Notes under the pieces: generated by a model
Seen by the model: only the letters and a program-made list of their open reading frames with translations
What the model was told of the DNA's origin: nothing
Database searches by the model: none
Position numbers and translations under genes: made by a program
Shown: positions 35,228 through 45,612 of the stretch, piece by piece
Layout of the letters: each line of letters opens with the position of its first letter
Position numbering within the stretch: position 1 is the first letter of the stretch
Source: Cornus controversa
Taxonomy: Eukaryota; Streptophyta; Magnoliopsida; Cornales; Cornaceae
Direction of reading: 5' to 3'
Length of the DNA: 64,000 nucleotides
Assembly: GCA_026545225.1 (NCBI GenBank)
Contig: CM048850.1
Location: 24,912,297 to 24,976,296 of the forward strand

Positions 35228-35585
35228 CAAGTGAATGAATTGGAAGAATTACGACATGATGCGTATAAGAACGCTAAAATTATAATGAAAGATCTAAGGC
35301 CTTTCATGATCACAATATTCGAGTCAAAACATTTTCTCTGGGACAGAAGGTATGGTTGTACAACTCACGGCTCTATTTGTTCCTTGGAAAACTCTGCTCC
35401 CGTTGGGATGGTCCATTTCTGGTACATTCTATTGCTCCTCATGGAGTGATGGAATTAAAAGACCCTAAGGATGGCACATTTTTCAACATTAATGGACAAC
35501 AGTTAAAACCATGTGTGGATGACCAAACTAGGATGGAGTATATGGATGTCATCAATTTGACGGATCCCATCTATATTGACTCGTA
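35228..35585 (+). pseudogene. Athila-type integrase C-terminal remnant
   Basis: Directly after the gag-protease linker comes VNELEELRHDAYKNAKI (35225 onward), then in another frame QKVWLYNSRLYLFLGKLCSR and WDGPFLVHSIAPHGVMELKD, then GQQLKP. This is the last part of a gypsy integrase. Protease, RT, RNase H and the integrase catalytic core expected between (several kilobases) are missing, so the deletion junction lies at about 35205-35230. Confidence 0.8.
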
Positions 35586-35739
35586 AGCCGATTCTAACGT
35601 CAAGCCATAGACGTACAATGTGGCGCGACCATGGTTGCTATCATGTACCCATGAAGTCCCTCTAATCCAAAGCAAATTTGTATCTAAGTGCTAAAAATTA
35701 GAGTCAAGTAGGTATCAAATAAAGTGGCTTAAAAAAATT

Positions 35740-36025
35740 CTGCAATCACCATTTCGATTGTGCGAAATGTACATTTCGATTGTGCGAAATGTACATTTCG
35801 CACAATTGAAATCTTGATTGTGCGAAATTCACACTTCGCACAATCGAGATTTGGAGGAAAAATTAAAAGATTCTATAGAGTGCAAAGTCTCGAGAGGTGA
35901 GTTACTTCGATACTACTTCGATAGCACTTTGAACAATCAAAATTTCGATTGTGCGAAATATCCATTTCGCATAATCAAAATCTCGATTGTGTGAAATTCA
36001 CATTTCGCACAATTGAAAAAGGCAC
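35740..36025. repeat. Cluster of palindromic ATTTCGCACAATCGAAAT motifs in the Athila interior
   Basis: At least nine copies, in both orientations, of TTTCGCACAATCGA / TCGATTGTGCGAAA in two blocks (about 35748-35850 and 35935-36020). The same motif clusters in the 3' LTR (about 39665-39790) and once in the 5' LTR (31880-31897). Adjacent inverted copies could form hairpins. Confidence 0.85.
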
Positions 36026-36525
36026 GAGCACAGCACATGCACTTACTTATATATTTTGAACCCACCCCTTCACCATCATTTCTTCCAACCCCTTGCGACC
36101 CATGCACTCCTCTCCTTCGTCCGAACACCAACCACCCTCTCAAGATCTCCCCTTCTCCCTCAACCACCAGCATCCATCATCCGACTAAGAGCTGGCCTCT
36201 TTGGACGAGCACCCACGAAGGTAGACCACTTCGGGAATCATCCTTTCGCGTGGCTTAAAGCTTCCACTTGGGGTAAATTACATCCATTCTATTTTCTAGA
36301 TTTTGTCTACCTTTTGGATTGGATTGCATGATGTTAGGTTTGAGTGGAGTTGTTGTTAAACAACTTAGTGGGTGATTTTGGGCATATGAATGGAGTGGAT
36401 AACTCGTAATGGATAGAATAGTTTCGAGTTGAAGGGAGTTCTTATTCTTTGTGGGCAGTGATAGGTTGCTTTGAGCACGTTCTTGGATTACATATTTTGA
36501 TGCCGTGTCTTAGAATAGATTTTGT
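36026..36525 (+). other. Athila-type spacer upstream of the env-position ORF
   Basis: No conserved coding seen. Short frames here are Pro/His/Ser-rich and not recognised. A splice acceptor-like TTACAG at 36531-36536 precedes the next frame. Confidence 0.4.
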
Positions 36526-36540
36526 GCAAATTACAGGCAG

Positions 36541-37779
36541 TAGAGGGGTGTGGCTCATGTGAAGAATTTGATTATCCAGATTCGACATGTGTCGGGCAGA
36601 GCTTGGCGTACTCAGGGATTTCATCCCAAGCATATTTTTGACCCCGCGGAGTTTGAGGCGCGTCGTGACACAACATGGGCTGTGGCAGAGCTGCGACGAC
36701 GCCGGCTTGACAGACTGCTCCAGCCACCATCCGATGTAGCATATAGTAGGCTGGTGTAGGTCTTCTACGAGAAGATAACGTACTTGTACACCATGCCCGG
36801 TACTCTGCAGACTATGGTGGGAGGGACTACGATCACCATCACGGTGAGTCGGATCGCCCAGCTCATAGGCTGCCCACACCTACAGCCTCCGGATATGGTC
36901 GGCGAGGATGGCCGTATGCCCTTCAGGGAGTCCCTCCCGTTAGACACCACCGTGTTCTCTATGGTCATGGAGATGTGCAATGGGGAGTTTACCACCCCTA
37001 ATCAGAATTGCACAAGCAAATCAATGTGCCCGAGGGACTTATGGTTCTTGGACACCATCCTTATCAAGAACGCATGTCCTTTAGGACATGTGGAGGAGCA
37101 CCGAGGTGACCTTCTTCACTACTTATATGCAGCTCATACTGGCATGTGGTTTTCTGTCCCATCACTTATTTGGGGGCAGATGTATAAAGTGTGGGATGCT
37201 CTAGTCTAGAAGACAAACAAGAAAGTTGCTACTTGGCAACTGCCGTTCCCCTATTTGGTTACGGCCTTTCTTAGGGAGGCCAATATTCCCTTCAGTACTA
37301 TGGATATCCAGATAGGACTGCCTCCCCAATTCCAGCACACTCACTGGGTACGAGTCCGTAGGCATCTGGAGTGCCAGCAGCGCCAGGGGCAGGAGCGTGA
37401 GGATATGGACATGGATGATCCCCTTGCCCTGGTAGAGGAGGACAAGCCTGTAGAGAGTAAGCCCTCAAATGAGGAGGTGAAGGAGGAATCGACCGGTCTG
37501 AGCCATGAGCAATTTGATATATTGGCCACCGGATACTCCTGTCTGGCGGCAGATGTAGAGAGGCTACAATAGGGTTTTGACAAGCACGTCCAGGTGACTC
37601 AGAGTCAGATGGCTACCATGAGAGGGGATATGGCATCTCTGACACAGGGTCAGAGGGCATTGATTGATGAGTTTTGGTCTTTCCGACAGGACCTTCGGAC
37701 TATTTTGTTTGGCCCGGCCGCTGCTACGACTTCTGCACCACCCACCGAGCCCCCTCCATCACCACCCACCCTGGATTAG
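36541..37779 (+). pseudogene. Athila-type accessory ORF in env position (putative plant transposon protein domain)
   Basis: A single frame of more than 1.2 kb broken only by TAG codons (36757-36759, 37207-37209, 37570-37572, and one at 36541). No clear ATG is seen, so entry may be by splicing. Segments in order: FHPKHIFDPAEFEARRDTTW, YSRLV followed by VFYEKITYLYTMPG, TITITVSRIAQLIGCPH, FLDTILIKNACPLGHVEEHR, a PSLIWGQM block, LPFPYLVTAFLREANIPFS, then an acidic Glu/Asp-rich stretch, a coiled-coil-like end (TQSQMATMRGDMASLTQGQR) and a Pro-rich tail. The LVxxFY and ILxxxxxPxGxxxxxR blocks parallel the ORF in the SIRE element at 22855-23987. No membrane segment is visible, so calling it env is positional only. 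Confidence 0.68.
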
Positions 37780-39475
37780 TTTAGGATTTTTTTGTTTTAT
37801 TTTCAGTAGGCCGTGTACACCATGTCTTCGGATCTTTTTATGTATTCCATCATTTTACTTTGTACTGAACATGTTTTGCACATTTATGGAATGCAGTTTT
37901 GTTTTAATTATAATTTTTATTCACTGTATTTCTTTTACATTTGTCATCGATACCGCTGTCACCAATGCTCTTACTATGTATGTAGTACCAATTTAATAAT
38001 TGGCATATGCATGATATAGTTAATGATTTCTATTTATTAAAGCGTGATTTTAATTCCCAATACTGTTGAGATTGCTTCAACACAGTATGACTTTAATAAA
38101 GAAAGGCAGCCCCTTTGCATACTATACGTTAGTATGCCTGGATAATCAATATCTTATCGCATATACCTCTTAGCAAATTGGGAGCCACTAGTTCAGAGTT
38201 TAGAATGAAGCGTAAAGATGCCAAAAATCATAATCATACAAAGGAATCAATGTGGTTGCATAATTGCTTTATCTTTTTACTTTTATTTATTTTTTGTTAT
38301 TCCCCATAATGCTCGTGGTATGCAGTTGATGATCCATGTAGGTTTTGCTACTCAAGAACCGCTTTCCCGGTAATTTTGTTCCTTTCTCTTCTATTCAAAT
38401 CATTAAGGATAATGTTTGATTTAAGTTTGGGGGTGTGCGGTATACCACGTGCATATGCTTACAATTGTTCAATTCTTTTGTTGCTTATTGACGTTGTAAT
38501 GCAATTTTGTGCTTTGTAAGGGAAGACTATCCCAATAAATGTTCGAGAAAAATGCAGTAGGTAATTAGGAGCTTTAGGCATTGTAAATACCTGCACGTTT
38601 GTAAGTTATGTATTAGGTTAGAACGGTCCACATTTTTATTCAATTGTGAATATGGTACAATTCTTATCCTACATTTGTCCTTAACAACACAAACTAGCAC
38701 ACATGCATTTTAAGTTGTGGGGGTATAAGTCTGATAGAGAATATTGTAAATTTTTATTTTTATTAGAACGGCTTAGAGAATGTGTCTTCCGGTTATTTAT
38801 TCAAAAAAAAAAGACAAATATTTGCGCAATAAGCCTTCTCACTCAATAAATCGGGTCTCTGTGCCTCATAAAGCATAGAGTATTCGCGTATAAGTGTGTA
38901 AGGTTGAGCTATAATGAAGCAGGTGGCTTGTTTAAGCTCATCGCCTTGGAAGCTCCGCTATTAAGTCTTAAGGGTGTCTTTTCACCTAATGCCCTAAAAT
39001 CGTTTGGTTTGGGAGTCATTGACCCAACACCGCTACATGGGCTTTCAAGAAAGCAAAAAGAGTTTAAGCATTGCACAGTCATCCGCGCATAAGCATTCAT
39101 GCATGCTTCGCGGTAATGAGCCATAGTGTCGCGCTTTCTATGAGTTTTTCTTCTAAAAACAGATGTGTTCTTGTATTCTCCAAATATGATGATAAGCCAC
39201 ACGTTATAATGGATGTTCACTTTTCAAAGAGGATTTTAGGGTTGGCGTTGATATTTTTGTTAAAATTGACCATTATGTGGGGACTGTCATATAACTCTAG
39301 TTTGCAAAGGTTCATTTTTGTTAAATGTCCACATAACTCCATAATACTTGTTGCATTTGTCAGGCACGAGATGAATGGGTAATCATCCCTTATCCAGTTA
39401 ATGACTGATAAATGATCCATTTTTGCATAAGTTAGTTCATTTTATTTTGCATTGCTAAGGGACTAGCAATATGTA
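37780..39475 (+). other. Athila-type non-coding region before the 3' LTR
   Basis: AT-rich region of about 1.7 kb with no frame I can support. It contains phrases such as TTTAAGTTTGGGGGTGTGCG (38420-38440), a second polypurine-like tract 1 kb upstream of the real one. Confidence 0.55.
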
Positions 39476-39487
39476 AGTTTGGGGGTG
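39474..39487 (+). promoter_or_regulatory. Athila-type polypurine tract
   Basis: TAAGTTTGGGGGTG directly before the 3' LTR start TGATAA, the usual Athila arrangement. Confidence 0.85.
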
Positions 39488-40652
39488 TGATAAATGTTAA
39501 ATGTTGCACATTTGAGCATTCTTAATTGCATATGTTGATTCCGTATTTATGTTAACCTCGGTATTTTTATGCTATTTTTGTATTTTTGTTGAATATTAGG
39601 TTTTGTCCCAAAAAGGGCGATGTTTCCGATCAAATGCTGAGGAAGTGAAGAAATTGAGAAATTCATAAAGGCATTTCACACAATCTAGATGATGATTTCG
39701 CACAATCGAAATCTCAATTGTGCGAAACTTCAATTTTGCATGATCGAAATCTCGATTGTGCGAAACTTCAATTTTGCACAATCGAGATTCTGCAAACTGC
39801 AAGTTGGCCACTTGTCCACTTGCCCACTTGTCCACTTGTCTTGCCACTTGCATCCATGAATGACATTTGCACATCCTTTTGGAGGATTTTCTGGCTTCAA
39901 AGAGACATATGAAGGGGGCATATATATATTAGGTTGATTATATAGATATATAGGCAAGGTGGGACCCAAGGACACTAGTGGATGGACATATATGGATGTT
40001 TTAGAGCAAGAAAGAGAAGACTTTTGGATGGACATATATGAATATTTCATTTTGAATGCTCAACATTTACAACTTTCACAAAAAAGTGTAAATGATGGCT
40101 TTGTAATGGTTTTTAATGGAATGTGATATTTCTTACTTATATAGCCCATGCCAAGATAGGGTAGTTCGGATACACGTAGGTACATTTAGACAGTAGGATA
40201 AGTAGATAGGTTGAAGGACTATGCTTGTTAAAGATGGGCTATGCTTAGTTAGAAATCATGTTTATCTTTTGATATGTCATTATAGGCCACAAGCCTAATG
40301 ACATTGTGTTACATATACTTATAGAAGATCCCATTTGTTACATACTTGGACTTGTCAATTGGCTAGAGGTGGAAACCACCCCTAGTTCTCTCTCTCTCAA
40401 CTTTATAAAATTTTTACTTTTAATGTTCTTACATTCTATGAAGTAGTGTTAAATTCAAATAAAAAATTTTATTTTTAGGATTAAATTGAAAATTCTCTCT
40501 CAATAGTGCAATTCATCCACGTACTCCTCGTGGGATTGATACCCTCTATAAAGAACCGTATCTACAAAGATTCGTTCTCTTGCGAGTGGTTTAAATTATA
40601 TTTTGATAGGCAATAGTAAGCTACAAAAATAAACACAAATTTGGCCACATCA
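39488..40652 (+). repeat. Athila-type 3' LTR
   Basis: Partner of 31693-32989, 1165 bases. It carries the expanded TTTCGCACAATCGA cluster (39665-39790) and a deletion around 40030 at a GGATGGACATATATG direct repeat. It is followed by target copy AGTCC. Confidence 0.92.
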
Positions 40653-40657
40653 AGTCC

Positions 40658-41600
40658 ACTAGAATTTTCAGGGTCTATGAAGGTGACAGAAGCATATCAG
40701 TGGAGGGAAGACATTGAACGTCATCTTCGTCTGATCGTATGCACCGAAGTTCAAAAGTAGATGCTGGTTACATTTAAGCTAGTAGGTGATGCTTTACAGT
40801 GGTGGGAATAGGAGCAGATTGTTTTGACTTATGTAGAGTTTCAAGTCTGTTTTGATGCCAAATATTTCCCATATGCAATGAGTGCGACTGAAAAGAGGGA
40901 GTTCTTGGACTTACAGCCGGGGGACAGGACAGTCGTAGCCTATCTTTGTTTGCACCAGATGATGTGAACATCGAAGAAAAGAAGATGAGCTATTTTGTGA
41001 ATGGCTTGATTTGGCCTATTCGATAAGTCATTATGGGTAATCTAGCTTATACCACTTATGCTCAGTTGGTTGATGCTGCATTGCAGCACTGTCAGTCAAT
41101 AAGGGACTACCGGAAAGGAAAGGGAGAGAAACGAAATGACAAGGACTCGGCTAGTCAGGCAGTGAAGAGGAGAAATGGAAATGGTGGGTGGTAATTTGAT
41201 TGGGGCAGTTACCCAGGGTAGCAGCCATAGAAGAAACATAGGGGCAATGGTGATGTTCAGAAAGGGGAAGCCTCTACTCACAGAAGACAGAATGGAGTAC
41301 CGCAAATGGGTTAGACTCAGTCACAAGGCAATCAATAGAGGAGGCCTATTGGTACATTCAAAGGAAATTGTTACGGGTGTGGAGAGCTTGGACATTTAGC
41401 TAAGTATTTTTCTAACACTGATCAGGGATAGTTTGGTCAGTAGGGACAGAGACAACAACTACCCTTGTCGACACCACAAGTTCCACGGATTTAGACTCAA
41501 CACCGTCTAGCTTTACCAGCACTGCCACCGCCTGCGGGGCAACCAGTTCAGTAGTTGCACCATGGGAGGGTTTACAATGTCATGCCATACAATGTATAGG
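40658..41600 (+). pseudogene. Tekay gag, 3' part, with zinc knuckle
   Basis: The frame continues from the interrupted 5' part: YQWREDIERHLRLIVCTEVQ near 40690-40755, GDALQWWE, RREFLDL-type text and GDRTVVAYL near 40920. It reaches a CCHC knuckle, CYGCGELGHLAKYF, at about 41370-41410, whose last Cys is replaced by Phe. A frameshift near 40945 and several TAG stops (for example about 41427, 41440, 41491, 41553) disrupt it. Confidence 0.82.
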
Positions 41601-44600
41601 CCCCTCAGGCGATAGAGGGTATGTTTCTGATAGATGGTAAATCTGGTTGTGTTTTATTTGACATTGGTACATTTCACTCTTTTATATCTTGATCATTTGT
41701 TAGATTATCTAATATAGCTATTCAGTAGTGTAGTTCTCTAATTAGTATTGCTACACCATTGGGGGTTAATACGATTTTACGGGAATGTTGTAGTTAGGTC
41801 ACTACAGATATTGGCAGACTCAGATCCGTGGTAGACTTATTGGTCTTGGACATGAATTCATATGATGTTATACTTGGGATGGATTGGTTATCGTATTATC
41901 ATGTCCAGGTTAATTGCCATGATAAAGTAATTATTTTTGCTATACCGAGTCAGGAGATGTATTTGGTTGTTATGTCGCAATCAAATGGAGGGTCTAGTAC
42001 TCGCTTGTTCTTTATTAGTGAGGAGTCTTCGAAGGAAAATACAGTTTCTATGGATTCCATTCTAGTGGTGCGAGACTTCCAGAATGTGTTTCAGGAAATT
42101 CCAGAGCTACCATCGAGTCATGAGATTGATTTTGTGATTGATTTAGCCCCAAGCACCAGACCTATTGATAGGGCTCCATACAGAATGGATCCTATGGAAA
42201 TAAGGGAGCTGAAAGACCAGATTCAGCAACTTCTCAATCAAAAATTCAATCACAGGAGTACTTCACCATGGGGAGCACCGGTGTTATTTGTGAAAAAGAA
42301 GGATGAGTCTCTTCATCTTTGTATAGACTACAGAGAATTGAATACGGTCACAATACGCAACAAGTCTTTGTTGCCATGGATTGATGATCTATTCGATTAG
42401 TTGAGGGGAACCACCTACTTCTCGAAGATAGATTTGAGATCCGGGTATCATTAGCTCCGATTTAGGGAACAAGATGTACCGAAGACAACCTTTCTTACAA
42501 AATATAGATCTTATGAGTTTTGGGTTATGCGTTTTGGGTTAACAAACACCCCAGAGGTCTTCATAGATCTGATGAACATAGTGTTCAAAGCTTACTTGGA
42601 TTAGTTTGTCATTGTCTTTATCGATGACATTCTGGTTTATTCTAGGTCAGAGGAGGATCATGACAGAGATCTCAGTATTATTTTGCAGACACTGAGAGAT
42701 CATCAGTTGTATGCAGAGTTTGAGAAGTGTGATTTCTGGTAGAAGGAGGTGAAGTTCTTGGGTCACGTAGTATCTGAGTAGGGGATAACGGTGGATCTAA
42801 GTAAAGTGTCAATAGTTTTAGAGTGGGCAGCCTACCTCACCTTCAGAGATTCGTAGTTTTCTCAGGTTAGCTGGTTATTACTGCAAGTTCATTCAAGGCT
42901 TCTCCAAGATTGCTAGTCCACTCACCCATCTGACCAAAAAGGGTGTGCCTTTCGTTTGGGATGATTCTTGTCAGGTGGTATTTGATGAGTTGACAAGTAG
43001 GTTAACAACTGCACCTATCCTAGCTACCCCTCAGAGCGAAATTGAGTACTTGGTATATACTGATACATTATTACAGGGTTTGGGATCTGTGTTGATGCAG
43101 GAGGAGAGGCCAATATCATATGATTTACGTAAGCTTAAGCCTCACGAGCTTAATTACTCGACTCATAATCTGGAGTTAGTAGTTGTGGTGTTTGCTTTAA
43201 AATTTTGAAGGCATTACCTATTGGGTGAGACCTTCAGATTGTTCAGCAACTACAAGAGTTTATAGTATTTGTTCTCACAGAAGGAGCTGAATATGAGGCA
43301 ATGGAGGTGGTTGGTATTCATGAAAGATTATCAATTTTTCATCTAGTACCACCTAGGGAAAGCTAATGTAGTAGTTAATGCACTTAGTCACTGACCCTAT
43401 GCTAGTCTTTTTGCTCTATTTGAAGTCGAGTGGAATGATTTGAACATCGTTGATGCTTTAGCTGATGCTTTTGTAGCATGTGTAGTGGTTACACCTACTA
43501 TCATTCGAAGAGTAATTACAGGTCAGCTTACTGACCCGTAGTGCATAAAGAAAGTAGCTGACCTGAAATCTGGAAATGTACTGTTCTATACAGTGGGAAC
43601 AGATAGAGGATTGACGTACAAAGGGCGGCTAGTTGTTCTTCCCAATGATGATTTGAGGAGGGTAGTGATGAGTGAGGCCCATAGTTCTCAGTTTTCGGTA
43701 CACCCAGGAGGGGATAAAATGTAGCAGGACATTAAGCGACAGTTTTGGTGGGCAGGCAAGAAGAAGGACATTGCTAAATTTGTCTCTAAATGTAGCACTT
43801 GTCAAATGATCAAGATTGGTCACTAGAGACTGCCGGGATCTTTGCAATCACTCTTATACTGGAGTATAAATGAGAGAGTATTTCTATGGATTTCATTGTG
43901 GGACTTCCCACCTCACAGCGAAATTATGATGCTATTTGGGTTATAGTGGACATGTTGACAAAATCAGCCCATTTCTTGCCAGGTCACTCGAGTTTCATCT
44001 CAGAGCAATACGTGAAATTTTATATTACAGAGATAGTGAAGCTCCATGGCGTACCTTTCTCCATTATAATCGGAAAGAGATCCAAACTTTGTTTAAGGGT
44101 TTTAGGAGAGTTTTCAGCAGGCTATGGGTACAACGTTGCATCTCAGTACATCCTATCACCCTCAGACCGATGGTTAGACCGAGAAGGTTAATCAGATTCT
44201 GGAGGATATGTTGCGAGCATGTGTACTTGACTTTGAAGGCAATTAGGAGAGTTACTTGCCACTTGTTGAGTTTGCCTATAACAATAATTATCAGAAGACT
44301 ATTGGTATGACACCATTCGAGGCTCAGTATGGGCGCCCATATAGGTCGCATGTATGCTGGTTGGAGGTTGGAGAGAATAGATTCTTGGGTCCTGAATTCA
44401 TTAAGGACACCTTAAAGAAAGTTATTTTTATTAGGGAACGTATACGGACTACTCAAAGTAGACAGAAGAGTTATGCTGATCGAAGAATTCAGGCATTAGA
44501 GTTCAAGGTGGGGGATCAGGTTTTGCTTAAGGTCTCTCCCATGAAGGGAGTAATGCGGTTTGGGAAGAAGGGAAAATTGTCACCTCATTTTGTGGGTCCT

Positions 44601-44945
44601 TTCATGATTGCTGACATGATTGGGGCGGTAGTATATAGATTGATGTTACCAGAAACATTGCACAGGGCGCATAATGTCCTTCATGTGTTTATGTTGCAAA
44701 AATTCCTTAGAATGAGGAAACTTATCAACACATTGAGGTTGGGGAGATTGAGTTACAGCCAGATGCAACATATGTGGAGCAACCTTATTGTATTCTTGAC
44801 CGTAGGAACCAGGTCTTTCATTCCAAGACTATTCCTTTAGTATGTGTCCAGTGGAGCCACTACAACGAGGCGGAATTCACTTGGAAAATGGATGATGAAA
44901 TAAAGACAAAATATCTAGAACTTTTTATTTCAGGTATGAGGTGAA
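41601..44945 (+). pseudogene. Tekay pol: protease, RT, RNase H, integrase, chromodomain-like tail
   Basis: Protease near 41610-41920: FLIDGKSGCVLFDIGTFHSF (active-site DTG changed to DIG) and [29 protein letters not shown] at 42268, [16 protein letters not shown] at 42322, [20 protein letters not shown], catalytic FIDDILVYS near 42617. RNase H about 42940-43390. Integrase: zinc region ending KCSTCQMIK near 43790-43815, core from MDFIVGLPTSQRNYDAIWVI at 43886, LVEFAYNNNYQ at 44259, then FKVGDQVLLKVSPMKG at 44504. The C-terminus has IPLVCVQWSHYNEAEFTWKM and ELF near 44830-44925, a chromodomain-like end typical of Tekay/Del chromoviruses, which target chromatin. Many stops, mostly TAG, and shifts at about 42825, 44090 and 44700 inactivate it. 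Confidence 0.9.
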
Positions 44946-44969
44946 TTCTAAGGACAGAATTCCTCTTTT

Positions 44970-44982
44970 TAGGGGGGAAGAA
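44970..44982 (+). promoter_or_regulatory. Tekay polypurine tract
   Basis: TAGGGGGGAAGAA directly precedes the 3' LTR start TGTAATACCCC. Confidence 0.85.
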
Positions 44983-45573
44983 TGTAATACCCCGTAATTC
45001 TGAAGTTATTTATTTATTTTAATTATTTATTTTTAAGTGTTTTAAATGTTAAATGCTCTATTTGTTTAAATTGCTTTAATTGTTTAAATTGTTTAATGAG
45101 TGTTTTAAATGTTAAATGCTCTATTTACTAAATGTCTTAGGTTGTTTTATTTTATTTTATTTTTTTATTTCTTAGATTGGACCATATTTTTGTATTTTCT
45201 TTTATTTTATTAATTCTTTTTTTAGATTGGGCTAGGGAGAGTTTGGGTTTGGGATGAGTTTGGGCTGGAGTATAATTGTTTAGGTATTGGGCTAAGCGTA
45301 TATTTATTATAATGGGCTAAAGGTATATTATTATTATTTTCTTTATTAATTATTTTAGAGTTTTATTGGTATTTCTAGAAAGAAAAAAAAAGAGTTTAGG
45401 GATTCTGTTACTTTCACGCATAGAGAGGGAGAGACTTGTAGACACTAGAGAGGAGGGAGAGAAGGAACAATTTCTTGGGTGAGTTCGTGTTTAGATCATA
45501 AGGCAAGTTCAATCTCTACACTTCCCCTTTGAGTTTGTAAATATAGATTAATATTTGTTGTTTTGATTGTTGA

Positions 45574-45612
<39 letters not shown>

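Larger units (their letters stand above)
31693..40652 (+). mobile_element. Athila-type Ty3/gypsy element, 9.0 kb, internally deleted, with perfect 5-bp TSD
   Basis: LTRs 31693-32989 and 39488-40652 (TGATAA...CATCA). The tRNA-Asp-type PBS follows the first and the Athila-like polypurine tract TAAGTTTGGGGGTG precedes the second. The target duplication is AGTCC on both sides (31688-31692, 40653-40657). Gag and an env-position ORF are present, but almost all of pol is deleted, so this is a non-autonomous derivative. It is inserted in the Tekay gag. Confidence 0.93.

Noticed and set aside
36013..36331. Two overlapping Pro/His-rich frames in the Athila-type interior
   Set aside because: Neither continues into the env-position frame nor shows conserved motifs; they start in the palindromic repeat cluster.
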